The position numbers and the translations under genes are program-made. From Indolivaga macrotermitis (lineage in GTDB: Bacteria; Bacteroidota; Bacteroidia; Bacteroidales; Dysgonomonadaceae), in NCBI RefSeq assembly GCF_900128985.1, contig NZ_FQUC01000002.1, positions 558,001 through 622,000 on the forward strand: a stretch of DNA of 64,000 nt. The letters are read 5' to 3'. Below the pieces are notes generated by a model. That model had not been told where the DNA came from. It saw nothing but the letters and a program-made list of their open reading frames with translations, and ran no database searches. The first letter of the stretch is position 1, and each line of letters opens with the position of its first letter. Shown piece by piece: positions 19,156 to 27,966 of the stretch.

Positions 19156-19710
19156 ATGAAAAAATATATTATATTATTATTTGTGTTGTGTATAAGTCCT
19201 GTAGGAAACCTGTTGGCGAAGAATATCATTGCTGATTCCCTTGTATTTGTGTATAGCCTTCACGGACAGACGAGAAGATATGAAACCACTTTCGAAGAGA
19301 AAGGAGACACATTGTATATGAATTGGGGAATAGAGCGTAATCTTAAATGGCAATCAGGCAGTTATGGTATGGGAAAGAAATCGGTAGCAGAAGCTATCCG
19401 TCTTAGCTTTCTTCAACCGGAAGATGGTAAACATGTACAGCTCCCATCCGAAGAAACTGTAGCTATACTCTCGCAGGCGGCATACAAACAGTTGAAAGAG
19501 CATAACTCATTTGTTTATAACCAAACCAAATACTCAGTTTTAGATACAAATGAGAAAACAATGGGCCATAATCTGATCCATGTAATAGATAATGTGGAAG
19601 GATGTGAGATATGGATACTAGACAATCCCCGCATCCCTATAGTATGGAGAATGCGTAACAATCCTTTGGGTATTAACTGGGAAGTACAACAGATTTCGTC
19701 GCATAAATGA
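19156..19710 (+). CDS. Secreted protein of unknown function
   Basis: This 184-residue protein has a clear signal peptide (residues 1-21, ending NLLA). It starts 14 bp after the GH92 stop, so it belongs to the susC operon. I do not recognise a family. The mature part is mixed alpha/beta, with short beta-rich stretches such as DTLYMNWGIERNLKWQSG and a C-terminal segment GCEIWILDNPRIPIVWRMR. No catalytic motif stands out. The position suggests an accessory periplasmic role in glycan use. It is not an ORF by chance: it uses the same codons as its neighbours and has a proper export signal. Confidence 0.75.
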   Translation: MKKYIILLFVLCISPVGNLLAKNIIADSLVFVYSLHGQTRRYETTFEEKGDTLYMNWGIERNLKWQSGSYGMGKKSVAEAIRLSFLQPEDGKHVQLPSEETVAILSQAAYKQLKEHNSFVYNQTKYSVLDTNEKTMGHNLIHVIDNVEGCEIWILDNPRIPIVWRMRNNPLGINWEVQQISSHK

Positions 19711-19778
19711 ATATAGATCCATTTTTACTATATTTGTGATAGCCTAAACAGAATGTCATACCAACCCTATGCATATTC

Positions 19779-19816
19779 TCAATGGAGATTAAACAAAGTT
19801 GTTTAATCTCCATTGA
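19779..19816. repeat. Perfect 16-bp inverted repeat with 6-nt loop
   Basis: TCAATGGAGATTAAAC and GTTTAATCTCCATTGA pair without mismatch around AAAGTT. There is no T-run on either side, so it is not a standard terminator. It lies in the 159-bp gap between the unknown secreted gene and GH43. It could be an RNA-stabilising or processing hairpin that separates the last gene's message. Confidence 0.7.
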
Positions 19817-19869
19817 ATTCATATCCCATAGTTTGTACAAATTTATTCTATTAAACAGAACTATATACA

Positions 19870-21795
19870 ATGAGAACATCTGTAAAACTTATTCTTTTAA
19901 CCTTTTTCGGGCTGTATTGTATTAAAACAAGCGCACAGCAGATCAAATCTAATATTGCCGAAAAAGACTATGCCGGTTATTTGTTTGCTTACTTCAAAGG
20001 CAATGCTGTAGAAGATGAAGCTGTATGCTATGCGGTGAGCCGTGACGGGTATAACTATCTGGCATTAAACAACAATACTCCTATATTGGATTCAAAACAA
20101 ATCAGCTCTACTGGAGGTGTACGCGATCCTCACATTTTGAGAACAGAGGATGGCAAAGCATTCTATATGGTAGTTACCGATATGACCTCATCCAAAGGTT
20201 GGGACTCAAACCGTGCTATGGTGCTGTTGAAATCTTCCGACCTGATAAATTGGACATCGTCGGTTGTCAACATACAGCAGAAATATTCCGGACAGGAAGA
20301 CCTGAAACGGGTATGGGCTCCACAAACCATCTATGATCCCAGTGCCGAAAAGTATATGGTTTATTGGTCGATGCAGCATGGCTCCGGTCCTGATATTATT
20401 TATTATGCTTATGCAAATGAAGATTTCACCGACCTGATAGGAGAACCCAAGCAATTATTCTTCCCTAAAAACGGGAAATCATGCATTGATGGTGACATAA
20501 TCAATAAAAATGACCTTTTCTATATGTTCTACAAAACCGAAGGTCATGGTAACGGCATCAGATTAGCCATCACCGACTCTCTTGCATCGGGCAAGTGGTT
20601 AGAACAACCCGGTTATAAACAACAGACACGCGAAGCTGTGGAAGGTTCGGGAGTGTTCAAGCTAATTAACAGCGACACCTACATATTGATGTATGATGTT
20701 TATATGAAAGGTAAATACCAGTTCTGCGAGAGTAAGGATTTAGATGTATTCAAGCCGATAGATAAAGAGATTTCGATGAATTTTCATCCTCGCCATGGCT
20801 CCGTGATACCTGTAACCCGGCGAGAATTGAAAGCCTTAACCGACAAATGGGGTATTCCCGAAGACTTCGAAATGCCTACTGACAAAAACCCAGTACTAGA
20901 AGGTTATTTCGCCGATCCCGAAATACTCTATTCTAATAAAACCAATAAATATTACATCTACCCCACCAGTGACGGTTTCGACGGTTGGGGAGGATATTAT
21001 TTCAAGACGTTCTCGTCAGATAATCTGAAAGACTGGAAAGACGAAGGTGTAATTTTGAATTTACGAAAAGATGTATCGTGGGCGAATGGTAATTCTTGGG
21101 CACCTTGCATTATAGAAAAGAAGGTAGGAAAGAATGATTACAAATACTATTACTATTTCAGTGGCGGACAAGACGGTGGGCGTAAGATGATTGGGGTTGC
21201 CGTTTCGGATAATCCGACAGGGCCTTTTGTCGATTCAGGGAAACCACTTATCGATTTTAAACCCGATGGTATAAATCGTGGACAGGAAATAGACCCTGAT
21301 GTCTTTAGCGATCCTCAAACAGGGAAGAGCTATATTTATTGGGGCAATGGTTATATGGCAGCAGCTGAACTAAACAAGGATATGATATCAATCAAGAAAA
21401 ACACTCTTAAAGTATTGACTCCCGACAAAACATTCCGTGAAGCCGTTTATGTGTTTTACCGAAATGGCATCTATTATTTCCTTTGGTCTGAAGATGACAC
21501 CGGTAGCCCTAATTATAAAGTAAGGTATGCAACCGCTAAAACACCTTTGGGCCCGTTGACAATACCCGAGAATAATATTGTTATCAAGAAAGATGAAGCG
21601 AGAGGTATATTTGGAACTGGGCATAATTCAGTATTACAGATACCTGATAAAGACGAGTTCTATATTGTTTATCACCGGATTTCACGTCCTGATGGAATGA
21701 AGAAACCTTATCCGGGAACTTTTAGAGAAGTATGTATAGACAAAATGGAATTTAATGAAGACGGAAGTATTAAAGAAGTGATACCTTCTCTATAA
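19870..21795 (+). CDS. Tandem GH43 glycoside hydrolase (two five-bladed propeller modules)
   Basis: This 641-residue secreted protein (signal peptide 1-23, KTSAQ) carries two GH43-like modules. The first runs over about residues 33-320, with base Asp86 in GGVRDPHI and the blade motif RVWAPQTIYDPS. The second runs over about 340-641, with Asp349 in YFADPEI, ANGNSWAPCI and the DPDVF box. GH43 enzymes are inverting arabinofuranosidases, xylosidases or galactosidases. The usual single-module length is about 320 residues, so this is a fused pair. It ends the susC operon after a gap of 159 bp that holds a long hairpin. The substrate is not deducible. Confidence 0.87.
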   Translation: MRTSVKLILLTFFGLYCIKTSAQQIKSNIAEKDYAGYLFAYFKGNAVEDEAVCYAVSRDGYNYLALNNNTPILDSKQISSTGGVRDPHILRTEDGKAFYMVVTDMTSSKGWDSNRAMVLLKSSDLINWTSSVVNIQQKYSGQEDLKRVWAPQTIYDPSAEKYMVYWSMQHGSGPDIIYYAYANEDFTDLIGEPKQLFFPKNGKSCIDGDIINKNDLFYMFYKTEGHGNGIRLAITDSLASGKWLEQPGYKQQTREAVEGSGVFKLINSDTYILMYDVYMKGKYQFCESKDLDVFKPIDKEISMNFHPRHGSVIPVTRRELKALTDKWGIPEDFEMPTDKNPVLEGYFADPEILYSNKTNKYYIYPTSDGFDGWGGYYFKTFSSDNLKDWKDEGVILNLRKDVSWANGNSWAPCIIEKKVGKNDYKYYYYFSGGQDGGRKMIGVAVSDNPTGPFVDSGKPLIDFKPDGINRGQEIDPDVFSDPQTGKSYIYWGNGYMAAAELNKDMISIKKNTLKVLTPDKTFREAVYVFYRNGIYYFLWSEDDTGSPNYKVRYATAKTPLGPLTIPENNIVIKKDEARGIFGTGHNSVLQIPDKDEFYIVYHRISRPDGMKKPYPGTFREVCIDKMEFNEDGSIKEVIPSL

Positions 21796-21812
21796 GCAGA
21801 AACGAGAGTATT

Positions 21813-22284
21813 ATGAATTTCCCCATTGTTTCTGACACAGCAGGTGCGCATGCTGGCGAACTAGCATCTGAATTGAGAGATATCTTAGAAGACAAAATAA
21901 ATACTAAATATAGCAATACCAGTACGAATATTGGTATTGCTATCCGTTGTTTACCTGATTCATACAATAGAATTTTTTTACCCGCTATTCGAATAAAGAC
22001 AATTATTTAACAATAGATTTCTGCGTTTCGGTAGAAGAATATGAGAAATTGTACAAAATCGAACAAAATATGAATTAGGGAAAATATTCTTGGAATGGTT
22101 AGAGAAAGGATTAGTAAACAAAAACTTCGTAAAAAACAACCAAGAATTGTGCAAAGAAAACTTTATTAACGATATCATAAATTGGGGAAAAGACACAGAT
22201 TGGTTTACTGAGGAGGTAGATTATAGTCAAGAATTAGATTATTCGGTTGAATATTGGGAGTGGAAGTGGATAAAGAGTGAATAA
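21813..22284 (+). pseudogene. Frameshifted small gene remnant (two shifts), unknown family
   Basis: Three reading frames join into one plausible chain of about 155 residues. From ATG 21813, MNFPIVSDTAGAHAGELASE runs to LPAIR near 21990. Then comes a different frame reading RYSNKDNYLTIDFCVSVEEYEKLYK (21987 to about 22063). Then a third frame reads TKYELGKIFLEWLEKGL and ends EYWEWKWIKSE at 22284. Each junction lies near an A/T-rich run, as expected for slippage. The acidic, Trp-rich tail resembles small immunity-type proteins, but I cannot name a family. Sequencing error is an alternative explanation for the shifts. Confidence 0.5.
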
Positions 22285-22339
22285 CACACAATCAGACAAA
22301 AACGATAAAGATCGAAGCCGTCTCCTATAATATATAGAT

Positions 22340-25300
22340 TCATTTAAACTGAGAGGGAAGCATTCCGAATTCTTTTTTGAATGCTTGAGTAAAGTAAGCA
22401 GGAGTGCTGAATCCGACATTATAGGCAACTTCTGCAATTGTCAGCTCTTGTCGTTTTAAAAGCTCTGCAGCTTTTTTCAGGCGTATATTCCGGACAAAAT
22501 CAGTAGGAGTAAGCCCTGTTATGGAATTAATTTTCCTATAAAACGTTGTACGGCTCATAGCCATATCGTTACTTAAATCTTCTATGGAATATTCTGAATT
22601 ACTTATATTTTCTTCTATTAATATAAGAGCCTGTTGTAACAGTTTATCATCTGCAGATGAAATAGTAATCTGATCGGTATTTATTTTGATTGACCGTCCG
22701 AAACTTTCTTGTCGTTCCCGTCTCTGTTCAAGCAAATTCCGGATACGGAATAATAGAATATCCCAATGGAACGGCTTCCCGATATAAGCATCAGCCCCCT
22801 CTTTGTAGCCCATTCGTTCATTTTCAAGATTATCATTGGCTGTTAACAGCATAACCGGAATATGTGATATATTTATATTGTTTTTAACCCTGCGGCATAA
22901 TTCCATTCCATCCATTTCGGGCATCATAAGATCTGTAATAATAATATCCGGATTCTGTTCTATCGCAGTCTTTTCGCCTTCTATCCCATTTGCTGCTTCG
23001 TAAACTGTATAATAGTGACTTAATTCTTCACTCATATATGAACGAAACTCTTCGTTATCATCTACAACTAAAATTACATTCCCTGACTTATCTAAATCTT
23101 CTGACGTTATTTCGGCTTCATCAATTTCATGTATGAGTTTATTCTCTGACATCAGGTCCGCCGGCATACAGACGGTAAAAACTGATCCTTTACCAACTTC
23201 ACTTTGTACACTAATCCTTCCTTGGTGCATGACTGTATATTCTTTAGCAATATGTAACCCTATACCACTTCCCGTATTACTTTGTTCTGCACCCACTTGA
23301 TGGAAGCGTTCGAAGATTTGATATTGTTCATCAGCCGGAATTCCTATTCCTGTATCCGCTACACTGATGATAACGTATTTTTTGTTTCCTTCCTGTTTCT
23401 CACTCAGTCTCAAACTTATTTCACCTGATTCAGGAGTGAATTTTATAGCATTGGAAAGCAGATTATTTACTATCTTCCTCAACTTATCATGATCGAAGAA
23501 AATAAATAATGAATTGATATCTGAGTGATATTCGAAATGCAGTTTTTTTTCGCTTATTGTCAGCAAGAAATTCTCATAAACAGAAACAAGAAATGCATTT
23601 ATATCCCCTTTAGTCAAAGATAAAGTTTCTCCACCCATTTCTACTTTTCTGAAATCCAGTAATTGGTTTACTAAGATCAGTAGATTGTAAGCATTTCTGT
23701 TTATAGATTCCAATTGCTTCCTGATTACCGGATCGGATACCTTACGGATAAGTGCTCCCAAAGGAGTAATAATCAGAGTTAACGGAGTACGTAATTCGTG
23801 GCTGACATTAGTAAAGAAACGATATTTTATTTGAGCAATATGCTCTTTCATTGCAGTCTCTTGTTTTTTCTTTTGAAATTCGACATACCTCCGGATCATA
23901 ATTATAAGAATTACAAGAAAAACAACAGTATAAAGCATATAAGCCCACCAAGTTTCGTACCAGGCAGGCAGACGTTCGATCTGTAGAATCAGGGTATGAT
24001 TATTCCAGAGACCGTTCTCATCTGTTGCTTTTATCTCGAGGTCGTATCTTCCTTTGGGTAATTCGGTCAGATAAATATTGTTTTGTCCTACCGGTAAATA
24101 GTTCCAATATGATTCTTGCCCTCTGCGCCTGAAAGCAAATCGAACTTTACCGCTGTTCACCGGATTAAATGTAGAAAAGAATAATTCTATATTTTGCTCA
24201 TGAGGTTCTAATATAATAGAATTGCTATCCGGATATATATTAACGCCATTTACCTTTATATCAGTCAACCCGATATGTGTTTTATCATTGATTTTTTCGG
24301 GTGGATCAAGAGAGGGGAATACACATATACCACCACTTCCTCCGACATGCATTTTTCCCTCATCATCTTTATACATAGACAAGAAATTATCCAGATGAAT
24401 CTGAGGATCGGTTGCACGGATCAGACGATAACTGTCCTCTCCCGGATTATATACAATAATTTTCTGGTCGGTTAATATCCATAAATTATTTCGACTATCA
24501 CATTCCATTTCATATATAACTTCATTGGTCAAGTCATATTCAAATGTCTTTTGATCGAAACTATTGTCCTTCGAATTATAAAAATATATGCGGTTTTGTT
24601 CCGTTCTTGCCCAAATACTTTGATCATCTGTAATACTTAAGCTTACATAATTGTCTTCGTCATGCGGATGGTATTGTTGCTTATTCCCATCCGGAGCAAG
24701 TTTAAGAAAACCATTTGATTCAGTTGCAACATATACATTACCGTTTATGGAAGAAACAATATCATTAACGATTCCCGTATTCTCCCATACAACTTCCGTT
24801 TCTTTGGTTTTTAGTTTATACCGAAACAGATTATCACCGGTTCCTATCCAAAGGTTTCCCGAATTATCTTCATGCAATGTGCGAATGCTCTCATGTTGCT
24901 TCAAAGGCAAAATACAAACAGTTGATTCCGTTATCTTATTCCCTTTATTTTGAATCAATACTACGGAAGCTGCACCTTTAATTGCATAAATGCCATCCAT
25001 ACTTTCGGATTTTTCGAGATACAGCAATAGATTTTCAGCATAGTAAGGCAGAAAATTACCATTTGAAGTCTGATAGTTGCATATGCCGATACGCATTTGC
25101 CACATCCAATATTGTCCCTTATCGTATATTATTTTTACCGGAGTAGCAGGAATTCCCGTTTCCTCTTTTATCCGCGGTATTTTATAAACAACAGGAGCTT
25201 CGGACTGAAAAGATATTATAAATGAACGTGGATAGTAGCCCGATACCCATAAATAGCCTGAACGGTCACTTCTTATGTCGTGCATTATTTTTTTTCCGGA

Positions 25301-26218
25301 AGATTTGATCGCTGAGACTTCAACCGGTTGCAAACTGTAGTTATCCGTAACTTTGTATGTATGCAGATCATCCATAGCTGTAGTCCAAATGTAATTGTAT
25401 ACACTGTCCTGCGCCATACTATTTATTTGTCTTTCATCTATACTGCATCCGTTTTCCATAATATCCTGCAAAACAAACACTTTCTGCGGTACTTTTTCGT
25501 TCGGATCAAACCGGACAACTCCTTTACCCCAAGTGCCTACCCAATAATAAGGAGACGAAACATCTTTCAGAATACAAGTCGGACTTTCGGGAAAATTCCA
25601 TGGATAAGAAATAAAGCTATCTTTTTCAGGATCGTATCGAAAAATCCCTCCGTTCCATTGAGTAACCCAGATTATCCTGTTGGGGTCTTCATAAAAACTA
25701 TATATGCGTACAGAGCGAAAAGTGTCTTTTTTTCCTAAGATGTAAGTTCCCACTATTTCTTTCTGCATGTTATATTTATACAAGGTGTTTTCGGTAGATA
25801 CCCAGACCAAACCATCGGAAGTCGCGTTAATTGTATTAATTACCCTGCTCTTTATTCTATCGTCCGTCAGCGGAGTAATTTTATAGTCTTTTTTATCAAG
25901 AATATAAGCACCTCGTTTTGTCCCGAACCAAATGCGGTGTTCTTTATCTTCAGTAATATATGTTATACTATTGCTCTCAAGCAGATCAGGAGTTACGAGG
26001 CTCGAACGAAATACTTTCACCGTATATCCGTCGTCGCGGTAAAGCCCCCCTCTTGCAGTGCCATACCACATATAACCTTCAGAATCCTGATAGGTACGTA
26101 TAATATCTCCAGTCGGTATTTGATCCTGAGTCGGAATACCGGACATGGTTATATTTTGCGACGGAACCTGTACCGAGGCTAATAAAATAATGGCTAATAA
26201 TAGGAAAGACTTTATCAT
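22340..26218 (-). CDS. Hybrid two-component system regulator (HTCS) for the GH31-GH78 operon
   Basis: This 1292-residue protein is built like the first HTCS. It has a signal peptide (1-20), propeller blades (about 25-670), a Y_Y_Y domain (about 680-745), a membrane segment (about 756-776), a HisKA domain with His807 in NVSHELRTP, a HATPase with DTGIGI and GSGIGL, a receiver with Asp1096 in ITDLMMP, and an AraC-type HTH at the end (IAEVAYNVGFSTPAYFTQAFK). It is read away from the GH31 gene, and the two starts are 160 bp apart. A direct repeat in that gap (26287-26317) differs from the one used by the first locus, fitting a separate regulon. Confidence 0.95.
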   Translation of the reverse strand: MIKSFLLLAIILLASVQVPSQNITMSGIPTQDQIPTGDIIRTYQDSEGYMWYGTARGGLYRDDGYTVKVFRSSLVTPDLLESNSITYITEDKEHRIWFGTKRGAYILDKKDYKITPLTDDRIKSRVINTINATSDGLVWVSTENTLYKYNMQKEIVGTYILGKKDTFRSVRIYSFYEDPNRIIWVTQWNGGIFRYDPEKDSFISYPWNFPESPTCILKDVSSPYYWVGTWGKGVVRFDPNEKVPQKVFVLQDIMENGCSIDERQINSMAQDSVYNYIWTTAMDDLHTYKVTDNYSLQPVEVSAIKSSGKKIMHDIRSDRSGYLWVSGYYPRSFIISFQSEAPVVYKIPRIKEETGIPATPVKIIYDKGQYWMWQMRIGICNYQTSNGNFLPYYAENLLLYLEKSESMDGIYAIKGAASVVLIQNKGNKITESTVCILPLKQHESIRTLHEDNSGNLWIGTGDNLFRYKLKTKETEVVWENTGIVNDIVSSINGNVYVATESNGFLKLAPDGNKQQYHPHDEDNYVSLSITDDQSIWARTEQNRIYFYNSKDNSFDQKTFEYDLTNEVIYEMECDSRNNLWILTDQKIIVYNPGEDSYRLIRATDPQIHLDNFLSMYKDDEGKMHVGGSGGICVFPSLDPPEKINDKTHIGLTDIKVNGVNIYPDSNSIILEPHEQNIELFFSTFNPVNSGKVRFAFRRRGQESYWNYLPVGQNNIYLTELPKGRYDLEIKATDENGLWNNHTLILQIERLPAWYETWWAYMLYTVVFLVILIIMIRRYVEFQKKKQETAMKEHIAQIKYRFFTNVSHELRTPLTLIITPLGALIRKVSDPVIRKQLESINRNAYNLLILVNQLLDFRKVEMGGETLSLTKGDINAFLVSVYENFLLTISEKKLHFEYHSDINSLFIFFDHDKLRKIVNNLLSNAIKFTPESGEISLRLSEKQEGNKKYVIISVADTGIGIPADEQYQIFERFHQVGAEQSNTGSGIGLHIAKEYTVMHQGRISVQSEVGKGSVFTVCMPADLMSENKLIHEIDEAEITSEDLDKSGNVILVVDDNEEFRSYMSEELSHYYTVYEAANGIEGEKTAIEQNPDIIITDLMMPEMDGMELCRRVKNNINISHIPVMLLTANDNLENERMGYKEGADAYIGKPFHWDILLFRIRNLLEQRRERQESFGRSIKINTDQITISSADDKLLQQALILIEENISNSEYSIEDLSNDMAMSRTTFYRKINSITGLTPTDFVRNIRLKKAAELLKRQELTIAEVAYNVGFSTPAYFTQAFKKEFGMLPSQFK

Positions 26219-26286
26219 CTAGTCGATTGGATAACTACACAAATATAAAAATTAAAAGTAGAAAAAAATGACCTGAACTTCTCTTC

Positions 26287-26352
26287 TGCAACATGATTCA
26301 TATCTTTTGCAACATGAGAGATACCCCTTTCCGGAAAGCTTATACATCTTTG
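26287..26352 (+). promoter_or_regulatory. GH31 operon promoter with 21-bp-spaced TGCAACATGA repeats
   Basis: TGCAACATGA occurs at 26287-26296 and again at 26308-26317, identical and 21 bp apart. CATCTTTG (26345-26352) lies where a -7 box is expected and is one base off TAnnTTTG. Transcription would start near 26359, 20 nt before the ATG at 26379. This excludes the longer frame opening at 26307. I infer that the repeat is the binding site of the divergent HTCS. Confidence 0.65.
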
Positions 26353-26378
26353 TCTTTTATTCCGAAAACCCAATATCC

Positions 26379-27962
26379 ATGAAAAAAGCACTATTTCTTC
26401 CTCTTATTTTAATCTGCAATATTATTGCCGCGCAGCATATAACAACAATTTCATTTCCTTCGGATGAGTACTGGTGGGGAGGTGTTGTTGCCTATGGTGA
26501 GCGTATGCCTTATATTCAGCCATTGAACGAATATAATTTAGAGACACAAAATAATAACAATCAGGTTGTACCTCTATTATTATCCAATAAAGGAAGATAC
26601 GTCTGGAGCGACAAGCCGTTCCGATTTTCTGTTTCTGCTGGCAAAATAACCATTAAATCCGATTTCGAAAACATTTCTGTCCTAAAAGCCGGAGCTACAT
26701 TGAGAGATGCCTATTTAGCGGCTTGCCAAAAACATTTTAACCCCGGAGGGCAATTACCTGAGGAACTCTTTTTCACTATGCCCCAATATAACACATGGAT
26801 TGAGTTGATGTACAACCAGAATCAGGAGGATATTCTCAAATATGCACATGGTATTATTGAGAACGGGCTTCCTCCCGGTGTACTAATGATTGACGATAAC
26901 TGGCAGCGGTATTATGGCAATTTTGATTTCAGAGGAGAAAAATTCCCCGACCCGAAAGGAATGATAAAACAATTGCATGATATGGGCTTTAAAGTCATGC
27001 TTTGGATATGTCCTTTTGTATCTGCCGATAGTCAGGAATATAGAGAGCTAAATACCAAAGGCTACCTATTAAAAAATAAAAACGGAAAACCGGCTATCAT
27101 CAACTGGTGGAATGGTCAAAGCGCCTGTTACGATTTTACCAATCCCGAAGCAAAGAAGCATTTTATATCCGTATTGAAGAATATGCAAGAAGAATACGGA
27201 ATCGATGGATTCAAGTTCGATGCAGGCGACAACAATTTCTACACAAACAAAGACTTGGTAAGTTATAGAAAAGACGCTGTATCGGTCGATCATACTGAAG
27301 AGTGGTTAAAAATCGGATTAGAGTTTCCTGTTAACGAATACCGCGCAGGATGGAAAATGGGCGGACAACCATTGGTGCAACGTCTGGGTGATAAGAGCTA
27401 TTCGTGGAATGCCGTACAATCGCTGATTCCACAAATGATAGCGGCAGGATTAATGGGATATGCTTATACATGTCCTGATATGATAGGAGGCGGGCAGATA
27501 AAAAATTTCATCAATCTGAAAGCAGATAAGTTTGACCAAACCTTAATAGTACGTTCCGCACAAGTACATGCGATGATGCCGATGATGCAATTTTCTGTTG
27601 CTCCATGGAGAGTACTTAATGCCGAGAATCTTGCGACAGTACGTAATATGGCACATCTGCACGAACAAATGGGAGCATATATCCTCCAATGTGCACAAGA
27701 ATCGGCACAGACAGGCGAGCCGATTGTCAGACACATGGAATATTCGTACCCGGACGAAGGGTTTGCCGAATGCAAAGACCAGTTTATGCTGGGTGATAAA
27801 TATATGGTAGCTCCCGTTGTTACCAAAGAAAACAAAAGGAGTGTTAAGTTGCCGAAAGGACAATGGAAAGACGATTTGGGTAAAATACATAAGGGCGAGC
27901 AAATAATAACAATCGATGTTCCTTTGAGTAGATTACCATATTTTGAAAAAATTAATAACTAA
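26379..27962 (+). CDS. GH31 family alpha-glycosidase, secreted
   Basis: I place the start at ATG 26379, which gives a signal peptide (MKKALFLPLILICNIIAAQ) and 527 residues. The open frame reaches back to 26307, but that part overlaps the operator. The enzyme has a short N-terminal beta-sandwich and the GH31 barrel: PPGVLMIDDNWQRYYGNFDF, GFKVMLWICPFVS and DGFKFDAGDNNF with the nucleophile Asp281. GH31 covers alpha-glucosidases, alpha-xylosidases and alpha-galactosidases. The EYWWGGVVAYGE opening resembles the MYORG-like branch, but the substrate remains open. It starts a three-gene operon with two GH78 genes. Confidence 0.9.
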   Translation: MKKALFLPLILICNIIAAQHITTISFPSDEYWWGGVVAYGERMPYIQPLNEYNLETQNNNNQVVPLLLSNKGRYVWSDKPFRFSVSAGKITIKSDFENISVLKAGATLRDAYLAACQKHFNPGGQLPEELFFTMPQYNTWIELMYNQNQEDILKYAHGIIENGLPPGVLMIDDNWQRYYGNFDFRGEKFPDPKGMIKQLHDMGFKVMLWICPFVSADSQEYRELNTKGYLLKNKNGKPAIINWWNGQSACYDFTNPEAKKHFISVLKNMQEEYGIDGFKFDAGDNNFYTNKDLVSYRKDAVSVDHTEEWLKIGLEFPVNEYRAGWKMGGQPLVQRLGDKSYSWNAVQSLIPQMIAAGLMGYAYTCPDMIGGGQIKNFINLKADKFDQTLIVRSAQVHAMMPMMQFSVAPWRVLNAENLATVRNMAHLHEQMGAYILQCAQESAQTGEPIVRHMEYSYPDEGFAECKDQFMLGDKYMVAPVVTKENKRSVKLPKGQWKDDLGKIHKGEQIITIDVPLSRLPYFEKINN

Positions 27963-27966
27963 TACG

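Noticed and set aside
26307-26378. N-terminal extension of the GH31 gene from ATG 26307
   Set aside because: It would overlap the repeat operator and the -7 box and put the signal peptide 24 residues inside the protein.
27943-27966. TTG start for the first GH78-like gene
   Set aside because: It is inside the GH31 end; ATG 27967 gives a clean signal peptide and a 4-bp spacing.
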